DNA from: an uncultured Collinsella sp.
Lineage (GTDB): Bacteria > Actinomycetota > Coriobacteriia > Coriobacteriales > Coriobacteriaceae
Reading direction: 5' to 3'
Assembly: GCA_900547125.1 (NCBI GenBank)
Contig: URFU01000042.1
Span: forward strand, 1 to 15,917
Length of the DNA: 15,917 bases
Part shown: in pieces, positions 7,042 to 13,480 of the stretch
Position numbering within the stretch: position 1 is the first letter of the stretch
Layout of the letters: each line of letters begins with the position of its first letter
The notes under the pieces: generated by a model
What the model was told of the DNA's origin: nothing
Seen by the model: only the letters and a program-made list of their open reading frames with translations
The model's database searches: none
Position numbers and translations under genes: made by a program

Positions 7042-7128
7042 GGGTGCGGCTTTCGAATCCGGGTGGACATGGCACAGGGGTGGCGCGGGACAAACGTTAC
7101 TGATGAATTTGCCCGCGTGGCAATTGGG

Positions 7129-7893
7129 CTAGTGGCCCTTAATGGAGTTGAGGAAGTCCTGGGCGCGCTTGGTCTGGGGATGGTCGAAGAACTCGTCGGG
7201 CGTGCCGGTTTCCACGATCTGGCCGTCGGCCATAAACACGACGCGGTCGGCCACGCGGCGGGCAAAGTTCATTTCGTGCGTGATGACAATCATCGTCATG
7301 CCCTGCTGGGCCAGACGGACCATGACCTCGAGCACCTCGTTGATCATTTCGGGATCGAGGGCGCTTGTGGGCTCGTCAAAGAGCATAGCCTTGGGCTGCA
7401 TGGCGAGTGAACGAGCGATGGCCACGCGCTGCTGCTGGCCACCCGAGAGCTGTGCGGGCACCTTATCGGCCTGCTCGGCCACGCCCACGCGGCTCAGCAG
7501 GTCCATGGCGCGCTCACGAGCCTCTTCCTTGGACACGCCCAACACGTCGACCGGCCCCAGCATGACGTTCTGCAGCACCGTCATGTGTGCAAACAGGTTG
7601 AACTGTTGGAACACCATGCCCAGCTCGGCACGCATGCGGGCGAGATCCTTGCCTTCCTGCGGCAGTGGCTCGCCCTCGATGAGAATCTCGCCCGAGTCGA
7701 TGGTTTCCAGGCGGTTGATGGTTCGGCACATGGTCGACTTGCCTGAGCCCGAGGGACCGATCACAACGACGACCTCGCCGCGGTCGACCGACAGATTGAT
7801 GTCGTTGAGGACGTGCAGATCGCCGTAGTGCTTATCGACGTGTCTGAGCTCGATCAGCGGCTGATTGCTGGTGGAAGAGGTGCTCTGTGCCAT
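7129..7893 (-). CDS. glnQ: Polar amino-acid ABC transporter ATPase (GlnQ family)
   Basis: A 254-residue nucleotide-binding subunit that powers uptake through the two permeases encoded just upstream in the operon. All ABC motifs are present: Walker A GPSGSGKST (46-54), Q-loop FQQFNLF (95-101) typical of polar amino-acid importers, signature LSGGQQQR (149-156), Walker B AMLFDEP (169-175), D-loop SALD (177-180) and switch His206. Length and the 'THEMNFARRVADRVVFMADGQ' stretch are standard for the GlnQ/ArtP/HisP family. The ATG at 7893 has AAGGAG nine bases upstream, and 36 bp separate it from the preceding permease. Symbol follows the family; glutamine specificity is not proven by the ATPase. 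Confidence 0.96.
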   Translation of the reverse strand: MAQSTSSTSNQPLIELRHVDKHYGDLHVLNDINLSVDRGEVVVVIGPSGSGKSTMCRTINRLETIDSGEILIEGEPLPQEGKDLARMRAELGMVFQQFNLFAHMTVLQNVMLGPVDVLGVSKEEARERAMDLLSRVGVAEQADKVPAQLSGGQQQRVAIARSLAMQPKAMLFDEPTSALDPEMINEVLEVMVRLAQQGMTMIVITHEMNFARRVADRVVFMADGQIVETGTPDEFFDHPQTKRAQDFLNSIKGH

Positions 7894-7929
7894 GGTGCTC
7901 GGCTCCTTATGACTCGAAATGGTAAAGCG

Positions 7930-8763
7930 TTAGCGGATGATGGTCGCGCCGGTCTTGTGCGAAACATAGACAGCGGCCTTGTTAATCGCGACGTTGATGA
8001 GGATGTAGATGACCGCGATCACCAGGTAGACCGATACGAGGGCGTCGTAGTTGGTAATGAGCACGCGGGCATTTTGCATGAGGTCGGGGTAGCTCACCAC
8101 GTAGGCCACGGTGGTGTCTTTGACTACGACCACGAGCTGCGAAATCAAGGACGGAATGATAAACCGAATAGCCTGCGGCAACACGATTTTAAAGGTGATT
8201 TTAGCTTTGGAGAGACCGAGTGCCTGGGCGGCTTCGACCTGGCCGCGCGGCACGGCGTTGACACCGGCACGGAAGATCTCGGCGAGTACGCCGGCGGCAG
8301 CGAGCGCGACGGGAAACGTGAGCATCCAAAACGACGGCAGCGCGATCTTGTACTGGGGCAGCACCAAAAAGAAGAAGTAGATGAACAGCAGGCTCGGCAC
8401 GCCGCGGAAGAAATCGGTGAGCACGCGGCAGACCAGCTGCAGCGGCTTAATGTCGCTGGTGCGGCCGAGCATAAGGGCTAAGCCCAGCACCAGCGCAATG
8501 GCGCCTGCGGTCAGTGCGACCTTGACGGTGCCCTCAAAGCCGGCAAGCAGGAACTTCCAGGTGGTGAAGTGCGTAAAGAAATACCAATAGTGGACCGAAA
8601 GCTGACCGGTCACATAAAAGCGCTGCAGTACCAGGACGACGAGCGCGGCGACGGCAACAAGCGAGATGGCGGTGCCGATGCGAATCTTGGCGCGCATCTT
8701 GGGGCCGGGAGCCTCGTAGAGCGCATCGCGCATGGCGAGCGCAGAAGAGGAGTGCTTGCTCAT
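7930..8763 (-). CDS. Amino-acid ABC transporter permease (second, longer subunit)
   Basis: A 277-residue inner-membrane subunit of the HisM/GlnP family. A cytoplasmic N-terminal tail of about 30 residues leads into a first membrane helix (about 31-48), then the usual five-helix permease core. The EAA loop that docks on the ATPase is at about 177-197 (EAAQALGLSKAKITFKIVLP). DFFRGVPSLLFIYFFF (117-132) is the characteristic family stretch before it. The start codon overlaps the stop of the first permease gene by the ATGA arrangement (8760-8763), showing translational coupling and a heteromeric pair. GAGG lies about eight bases upstream. Confidence 0.94.
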   Translation of the reverse strand: MSKHSSSALAMRDALYEAPGPKMRAKIRIGTAISLVAVAALVVLVLQRFYVTGQLSVHYWYFFTHFTTWKFLLAGFEGTVKVALTAGAIALVLGLALMLGRTSDIKPLQLVCRVLTDFFRGVPSLLFIYFFFLVLPQYKIALPSFWMLTFPVALAAAGVLAEIFRAGVNAVPRGQVEAAQALGLSKAKITFKIVLPQAIRFIIPSLISQLVVVVKDTTVAYVVSYPDLMQNARVLITNYDALVSVYLVIAVIYILINVAINKAAVYVSHKTGATIIR

Positions 8764-9419
8764 CGGAGGATCCTCACCTTCTTATCGATGTAGTTGCCAA
8801 TGTGGCTCACCACAAAGGCCGTGCCCAGGTAGCCGAGTGCCGAGATAAAGAACGCGGCGACGCCGCCGAGTGAGCGCGTGTTGATGTAGCTCACCACGCC
8901 GGTGAGCTCCTGCGGTTGCAAAGGCACCTGGCTGCCGAGCGCGGTGGTGAGCATGACAGCGATAAAGAGGTTGGTCATGGGCAGCACGCTCGAGCGCAGC
9001 GCCTGCGGAATCACGATCTTGGCGAGGATACGGCTGAAGCTCATGCCGAGCGAGCGGGCGGCTTCCACCTGACCGACGCCGACGGTGTTGATGCCGCTCA
9101 TAAAGTTCTCGGAGCCAAAGGCCGAGCCCAAAAGGACCGTGGCGACGATAACGCAGGTGCGGTAGGGCAGGACGACCTTGAGCGGCGGCAGCGCATAGAC
9201 GACGATGATGAGCAGTGCGATGCCTGGGATGTTACGGAAGACCTGGACATACAGGTCGCCAAAGACGCGCAGCGGCTTGAGCGGCGACACGCGCATCACG
9301 GTGACGGCGACGGCCAGCACCATGGCGATGGCAAACGACTCAAGCGTCATGCCCCAGGTTGCTAGCAGCGCGTCGATATAGTTCTGGCCATAGAGCGACC
9401 AGAGTTCGGAGAGACTCAT
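8760..9419 (-). CDS. Amino-acid ABC transporter permease (first subunit)
   Basis: A 219-residue inner-membrane subunit of the same family, with about five predicted membrane helices, VFRNIPGIALLIIVVY (60-75) and the EAA loop at about 119-138 (EAARSLGMSFSRILAKIVIP). I place the start at the ATG at 9419 because GGGAGG (9430-9425) lies five bases upstream. The in-frame ATG at 9479 would add 20 residues without hydrophobic character and would translate through the hairpin at 9444-9469, so it is rejected. It follows the binding-protein gene and is coupled to the second permease. Confidence 0.94.
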   Translation of the reverse strand: MSLSELWSLYGQNYIDALLATWGMTLESFAIAMVLAVAVTVMRVSPLKPLRVFGDLYVQVFRNIPGIALLIIVVYALPPLKVVLPYRTCVIVATVLLGSAFGSENFMSGINTVGVGQVEAARSLGMSFSRILAKIVIPQALRSSVLPMTNLFIAVMLTTALGSQVPLQPQELTGVVSYINTRSLGGVAAFFISALGYLGTAFVVSHIGNYIDKKVRILR

Positions 9420-9443
9420 GCGGACCTCCCGCCGATAAGGAAA

Positions 9444-9469
9444 GGGGCTCCCGTGTGTACGGAAGCCCC
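9444..9469 (-). terminator. Intra-operon hairpin between binding-protein and permease genes
   Basis: GGGGCTCCCGT (9444-9454) pairs with 9459-9469 over 11 bp with one G-T pair and a 4-nt loop; on the minus strand TTTCCTTA follows. It sits in the 139-bp gap between the solute-binding-protein stop and the permease start. It is best read as a partial terminator or mRNA-stabilising hairpin that lets the binding protein be made in excess over the membrane subunits, as is common in such operons. Confidence 0.7.
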
Positions 9470-9558
9470 GACAACTCATTGAGGAAACAGTTTATCGCAA
9501 TAAAGCACCTCGTGCGTTTCCATATGGTTTCGCAGCGGCTGATGCCATGCTTGCGAGC

Positions 9559-10554
9559 TTAGGCGCCGACCTCGGGCAGCTCGGGAACGTTGGTGTCGCC
9601 CGTGCGGTCGCCGATGCAGATCTGCCACAGCTCGGTCCAGGTGCCGTCGTCCTCGATCTTCTTAAGGAAGTCGTTAACGAAGGCGACGCCGTCGGAATCG
9701 AGCGGCAGACCGATGCCATAGGGCTCCTTGCTGCCGAAGGGCTTGCCGGCGATCTTGTATTTACCGGGCTCGCGGACCAGGGCGCTCTGCTGCATGTTGT
9801 TATCGATGACGTAGGCGTCAACGCGACCCTGCTGGAGTGCCTGGCGGGCCTCCTCGTCGGTCTTGAACTCCTGTTGGCTGGCCTTGGGGGCAAACTCCTC
9901 CAGGATGGCGGGGCCGTTGGAGCCGGACTGGACGGCGACGTTCTTGTCAGCCAGGTCGTCGACGCTCTTGATGTCGTCGTTATCGGCGAGCACCAGGATG
10001 GCCTGCTGCGTGTAGTAGTAGGGACCGGCAAAGGATACGAGCTTCTTGCGCTCGTCGGTGATGGTGTAGGTGGCAAAGACGGCGTCGACCTGGCCGTTCT
10101 GCAGGACGGACTCGCGCGTGTCCGAGGTCACCTGGGTGATCTCGACCTTGTTCTCGCCCAGAATGTAGTTGGACAGGAGCTGTGCGATACCGGCGTCGAA
10201 GCCGCGGGTCTGACCGTCTTTCTCGTTGAGGAGGGAGAAGAGCGTAGAGGTCTGAACGCCACCGATCTTAAAGACGCCGGCGTCCTTGACGGCCGTGGCC
10301 CAGGTGCTGGCGGCGATGGCGTCGTCATCGGCCTTGGGGCCGTTATTGACGAGCTTGTCGAATGCCTTAGCGTCGAGCGTGGTGGAAGCCTCGGTATCCT
10401 CGGGGCTCTTGGAGGAACCGGCGGCGGAACCCTTGTCGGCCTCGGCGCTGGTGTCGGAGCAGCCGGCAAGACCAAGGCCGGCGACGGTTGCGAAGGTGGC
10501 GGCGACGAAGCCGCGGCGGTCGAGAACGACCTGCTGGGAGAGGTTCTTGCTCAT
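9559..10554 (-). CDS. Amino-acid ABC transporter substrate-binding lipoprotein
   Basis: A 331-residue extracytoplasmic solute-binding protein (SBP family 3, periplasmic-binding-protein type 2 fold). The N-terminus has a twin-arginine-like DRRGFVAATFA (Arg13-Arg14), a hydrophobic stretch and a lipobox LAGC with acylated Cys32, then a long Ser/Asp/Glu-rich linker (33-60). The binding domain carries family features: GFDAGIAQLL, 'VDAVFATYTITDERKKLVSFAGPYY', 'LADKNVAVQSGSNG' and 'EPYGIGLP'. In this family GFD and TITxxR contact the amino-acid alpha-carboxylate and amino group. The specific side chain recognised cannot be told. It is the first gene of the importer operon. AAGGTG lies about nine bases before the ATG at 10554 and a good promoter lies further upstream. 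Confidence 0.95.
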   Translation of the reverse strand: MSKNLSQQVVLDRRGFVAATFATVAGLGLAGCSDTSAEADKGSAAGSSKSPEDTEASTTLDAKAFDKLVNNGPKADDDAIAASTWATAVKDAGVFKIGGVQTSTLFSLLNEKDGQTRGFDAGIAQLLSNYILGENKVEITQVTSDTRESVLQNGQVDAVFATYTITDERKKLVSFAGPYYYTQQAILVLADNDDIKSVDDLADKNVAVQSGSNGPAILEEFAPKASQQEFKTDEEARQALQQGRVDAYVIDNNMQQSALVREPGKYKIAGKPFGSKEPYGIGLPLDSDGVAFVNDFLKKIEDDGTWTELWQICIGDRTGDTNVPELPEVGA

Positions 10555-10597
10555 GGTAGAACACCTTTCTCAATAAAATCCCTAGCGGTTGAGTAGA

Positions 10598-10627
10598 GTT
10601 ATACCCTATCGCGCTCAAATGGGTCAA
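10598..10627 (-). promoter_or_regulatory. Probable promoter of the amino-acid importer operon
   Basis: On the minus strand TTGACC (10627-10622) and TATAAC (10603-10598) are separated by 18 bp, a good housekeeping-sigma match. The -10 box ends 43 bp before the start codon of the binding-protein gene. Confidence 0.7.
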
Positions 10628-10673
10628 CACGAAATAACTCAGAAACATACTTACCTTATGGGTTATTCTAACT

Positions 10674-10701
10674 ACCAAAAAGGGACAGGCACCTTTGTGG
10701 T
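10674..10701. repeat. REP-like palindrome, second copy
   Basis: ACCAAAAA (10674-10681) pairs with TTTGTGGT (10694-10701) with one mismatch around a 12-nt loop. The segment 10675-10689 is identical to 689-703 in the first copy, while the 3' halves differ. Short imperfect palindromes with this kind of GGGACAGG core recur in many gut-bacterial genomes and are often linked to RAYT (Y1) transposases; this is recalled knowledge, not a search result. Confidence 0.55.
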
Positions 10702-10738
10702 GGTTCTTGCAGATGTGACGGCATGCCTTGTTGCTTTG

Positions 10739-10873
10739 TCTCAATCTGTAACATCTGCAGCCGTTTTTGCCGAGTGACTGTTACAGATTGAGATTTTCTC
10801 TTCAGGGGAATTCGAATGTCTCGATCTGTAACAGTTAGACGGGAATTCGGGTCCTAGATGTTACGGATCGAGA
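10739..10873. repeat. Array of four 15-mers in alternating orientation, exact 40-bp period
   Basis: Units are TCTCAATCTGTAACA (10739-10753), its exact reverse complement (10779-10793), TCTCGATCTGTAACA (10819-10833) and TGTTACGGATCGAGA (10859-10873). All three spacers are exactly 25 nt and unlike one another, apart from GGGAATTCG shared by spacers two and three. Units pair within each couple as 15-bp hairpins. The A-to-G change at position 5 of unit 3 is matched by T-to-C in unit 4, and one G-T pair remains. There is no T-run after either hairpin, so they are not ordinary terminators. The region lies just past the terminator of the DXS-like gene and upstream of the importer promoter. Confidence 0.85.
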
Positions 10874-10892
10874 TTATCGCGTCGCGAAAATT

Positions 10893-10929
10893 AAAACCTC
10901 CGCAGGGGTGCTTCCCTTGCGGAGGTTTT
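10893..10929 (-). terminator. Rho-independent terminator of the DXS-like gene
   Basis: AAAACCTCCGCA (10893-10904) pairs with 10918-10929 and the stem continues inward by four more pairs (one G-T) to a 5-nt loop. On the minus strand the stem ends in TTTT followed by AATTTT. It begins two bases after the stop codon. Confidence 0.9.
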
Positions 10930-10930
10930 C

Positions 10931-12712
10931 TTACTCGTTGAGTAGCCTTACGGCTTCGGCGGCCATGTTCTCGACCGTCATGCCGTTCTGAGCGAGCAAC
11001 TCGTTGGGGTCGTAGCGGTCGGGGAAGCCCTTGGCGATGCCGAAGGTGCGCGTGCGCAGCGGCGTGCAGGCCAGATAGCATGCCACGCGCTCGCCCCAGC
11101 CGCCGTCCAAGATGCCGTCCTCGAGGGTGACGACGACGCGATGCTCGGCGGCAAGGCTATCGAGGAACTCGCGGTCGAGTTCGGTTGCAAAGCGCGGGTT
11201 GACGAGCGTGGCCTCGATGCCGTACTCGGCAGCCAAGCGGTTTGCCACGCGCTCGCCCAGTTCAAAGAAGTCGCCAAGCGCAAGCACGGCTACATCGCGG
11301 CCCTGACGCGCGACGTTGTAGCGCACGACGCTGTAATCGGCGCCCTCGGCGGGCGCCAGATCGGGACGGCTTACCAGGCCGATGCCCGGTACGCGGATTG
11401 CCACGGGATGCTCGCGGTGGTCGAGCGACCAGCTCAGCATGGACAGGTATTCTTCCATGCAGGCCGGTGCCAGGTAGCGCATGTTGGGAAGTCCGCCCAG
11501 CATGGAAATATCAAAGAACGAGAGGTGCGTCTCGGACGTGGTGCCAAAGATTGACGCACCAAACACCAAAATGGTTGCCGGGGCGTCGTTGAGGCACAGG
11601 TCGTGCCACAGCTCGTCGTAGGCGCGCTGCAAAAACGTGCCGTACACACCAAAGACTGGCTTGGCGCCCGAGCGTGCAAGCGCGGTGGCAAAGGTCACAG
11701 CGTGCTCCTCGGCAATGCCCACGTCGACAAACTGCTTGCCGGCGGCAGCGCGAAGCTCGGGCGTAAAACCCATGATGTAGGGCGTGGCGGCCGTGATGCC
11801 CACGACCTGCGGATCGCGCTCGATGGCGGCGCTGAGCGCCTCGCCCGTAATATCGGCATAGGTGCGAGGCGCGGGCTCGCTCGGATGGCCCGGGCAGAGC
11901 TTGCGGCCGGTCGCCATATCGAAGGGGCCCACGTGATGCCAGCGCTCGGGGTCGCTCTGGGCTGGTTCAAAGCCCTTGCCCTTTGCGGTGGAGACGTGCA
12001 GCACGATGGGATGATCGATATTGCGCAGTTCCTGCAGCGCGTCGACGAGGGCCAACACATCGTTACCGGCGTTCAGATAGCGGTAGTCAAGCCCCATCGC
12101 GCGGAAAACGTTGCGCTCACAGGTGCCGTTGCTGGCGCGCAACTCGGCCAGATTGCGATACAGGCCGCCATGGTTCTCGGCAATAGACTGGTCGTTATCG
12201 TTGACGATGATGATCAGGTTGCTGTCGAGATCGGCGGCATTGTTGAAGCCCTCAAACGCCAGGCCGCCCGAAAGCGAGCCGTCGCCAATGATGGCGATGA
12301 CGTTGTACGTATCGCCCGCCAGGTCACGAGCGTGCGCCAGGCCGCAGCCCAGGCTCACCGACGTGGAGGTATGGCCCATGGCGAACAGGTCGTGCTCGGA
12401 CTCGTCGGGATTGGCAAAGCCAGAAGCCTCGCCATAGCGTGCCGGGTCGATATAAGTGTACGCGCGCCCCGTCAGCGCCTTGTGGGCGTAGGTCTGGTGC
12501 GAAACGTCAAAGACAATCTTGTCGATGGGGGAGTTAAACACGCGATGAAGCGCAACCGTAAGCTCAACGACGCCCAGGTTGGGGGCAACGTGCCCGCCGA
12601 CGGCGGCGGAGCTTTCGAGGATTGCCTGGCGGATCTCGCCGCAGAGCTGCGGGAGCTCGGCGCGATTAAGAGCCTTGACGTCCTCGGGCGTTGTCGTTTG
12701 CGTAAGCAGCAT
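10931..12712 (-). CDS. 1-deoxy-D-xylulose-5-phosphate synthase-like thiamine-diphosphate enzyme
   Basis: A 593-residue cytoplasmic transketolase-fold enzyme. DXS condenses pyruvate and glyceraldehyde 3-phosphate, feeding isoprenoid, thiamine and pyridoxal synthesis. GGHVAPNLGVVELTVALH (39-56), SHQTYAHKALTGR (71-83), ESEHD and GHTSTS (113-118) match DXS. The cofactor motif is GDGSLSGG (143-150) with Asn171/Asn173, and the catalytic Glu is Glu335 in GIAEEHAVTF. However, where DXS has DRAGxxGxDGxTHxGxFD, this protein has FGASIFGTTSETHLSFFD (384-401): the substrate-binding Arg and Asp are missing and His396 is kept. It therefore belongs to a divergent DXS-like group seen in gut anaerobes, and its reaction is not certain. 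The start at 12712 has only GGAG twelve bases upstream. TACAAT (12771-12766) could be its -10 box. Confidence 0.85.
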   Translation of the reverse strand: MLLTQTTTPEDVKALNRAELPQLCGEIRQAILESSAAVGGHVAPNLGVVELTVALHRVFNSPIDKIVFDVSHQTYAHKALTGRAYTYIDPARYGEASGFANPDESEHDLFAMGHTSTSVSLGCGLAHARDLAGDTYNVIAIIGDGSLSGGLAFEGFNNAADLDSNLIIIVNDNDQSIAENHGGLYRNLAELRASNGTCERNVFRAMGLDYRYLNAGNDVLALVDALQELRNIDHPIVLHVSTAKGKGFEPAQSDPERWHHVGPFDMATGRKLCPGHPSEPAPRTYADITGEALSAAIERDPQVVGITAATPYIMGFTPELRAAAGKQFVDVGIAEEHAVTFATALARSGAKPVFGVYGTFLQRAYDELWHDLCLNDAPATILVFGASIFGTTSETHLSFFDISMLGGLPNMRYLAPACMEEYLSMLSWSLDHREHPVAIRVPGIGLVSRPDLAPAEGADYSVVRYNVARQGRDVAVLALGDFFELGERVANRLAAEYGIEATLVNPRFATELDREFLDSLAAEHRVVVTLEDGILDGGWGERVACYLACTPLRTRTFGIAKGFPDRYDPNELLAQNGMTVENMAAEAVRLLNE

Positions 12713-12839
12713 CGTTGTGGGTTACTCCATGCGAATCGAGCGCCGGCGCTCCTTCGGCCGGCACAATTGTACAAAACAGTCTCGCACATTTTGGCGTTTG
12801 ATATGTGACGGCGGCGCGGTAATTCGCCAACTGGCGGGG

Positions 12840-12851
12840 CAAAACGTTTTG
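12840..12851. promoter_or_regulatory. 12-bp perfect palindrome in a divergent intergenic region
   Basis: CAAAACGTTTTG is a fully symmetrical 12-mer in the 228 bp between the divergent DXS-like and HD-domain genes. Its position would let a dimeric regulator affect both. Evidence is symmetry and location only; a 12-bp palindrome can arise by chance. Confidence 0.3.
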
Positions 12852-12940
12852 TCCGATGCCATACTGGTAGATTCGATGATGATTTTATTCAATGCGTGCA
12901 GGCCGTGGCTTGCCGCCGTGAGCCGCTGGAAGGAGGCAGC

Positions 12941-13477
12941 ATGTCTGATGCCGTTCGTGCCGAGAAAATCGCGCACGAGGTCGACTATGCCGCCCACCAG
13001 CTGGCCCAGGCGGGCCGCTTGGACCTGACGCACGAGTTTATCCAGCATGGCGACGTGACGGTCTATGCACATGTGACTTCGGTAGCGCGGGCGAGCCTGT
13101 CCTTTGCCGAGCGCTTGGGCCGTGTTGGCATTTCGGTCGACCGTGCCTCGCTGCTGCGCGGAGCCTTGTTACACGATTACTTTCTCTACGATTGGCATGA
13201 CCCCGATCCGAGCCATCGACTGCACGGATTTCGGCATCCATTTTTTGCCCTGGCACGTGCCGAAGAGGATTTTGAGCTGACGCCGCGCGAACGGAATATT
13301 ATCGCGCGACATATGTTTCCGCTGGTGCCAGTGCCGCCGACGTGTCGCGAGGCATGGATTGTGTGCCTGGCTGATAAGTGGTGCGCACTGTGCGAGACGG
13401 TCGCCGGCCGTCTGCCGCGCAAGGACGAGGCTGACGATGGCATGAGTAAAGCATCGAGCGAAAAGAGGAGAGGGTAG
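12941..13477 (+). CDS. HD-domain phosphohydrolase-like protein
   Basis: A 178-residue soluble protein with a metal-dependent HD domain. Likely metal ligands are His44 (in YAHVTSVAR), His78-Asp79 (in LLHDYFLYDWH), His99 (in RHPFFAL), His124 (in ARHMFP) and Asp145 (in CLADKW). The sequence GALLHDYFLYDWH...RHPFFAL...ARHMFPLVPVPP is the hallmark of a family common in gut Firmicutes and Actinomycetota, annotated only as HD-domain protein; the natural substrate is unknown. I start it at the ATG at 12941, which has AAGGAGG five bases upstream. An in-frame ATG at 12896 would add 15 residues and translate through that ribosome site. The next gene begins three bases after its stop, so the two are co-translated and probably work together at or near the membrane. 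Confidence 0.9.
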   Translation: MSDAVRAEKIAHEVDYAAHQLAQAGRLDLTHEFIQHGDVTVYAHVTSVARASLSFAERLGRVGISVDRASLLRGALLHDYFLYDWHDPDPSHRLHGFRHPFFALARAEEDFELTPRERNIIARHMFPLVPVPPTCREAWIVCLADKWCALCETVAGRLPRKDEADDGMSKASSEKRRG

Positions 13478-13480
13478 ACG

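Larger units (their letters stand above)
10555..10930. other. 376-bp repeat-rich intergenic region
   Basis: Lies between the DXS-like gene (minus, ends 10931) and the binding-protein gene (minus, starts 10554). Reading left to right it holds the leader and promoter of the importer operon, the REP-like palindrome at 10674-10701, about 37 bp with no signal that I recognise, the array of four alternating 15-mers (10739-10873) and the terminator of the DXS-like gene. I see no credible protein-coding frame in it. Confidence 0.8.

Noticed and set aside
7042..7128. Terminator between glnQ and the amidotransferase-like gene
   Set aside because: Only a 5-bp TTGCC/GGCAA stem without a T-run; more likely read-through.
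9547..10596. Plus-strand 349-residue open frame
   Set aside because: Opposite the binding-protein gene; Gly/Val/Leu-rich low-complexity product without family features.
10739..10873. CRISPR array
   Set aside because: Repeats are only 15 bp, alternate in orientation and pair with each other; no cas genes in the window. Kept as a separate repeat finding.
11603..12808. Plus-strand 401-residue open frame
   Set aside because: Opposite the DXS-like gene; long only because the coding strand avoids the complementary stop triplets.
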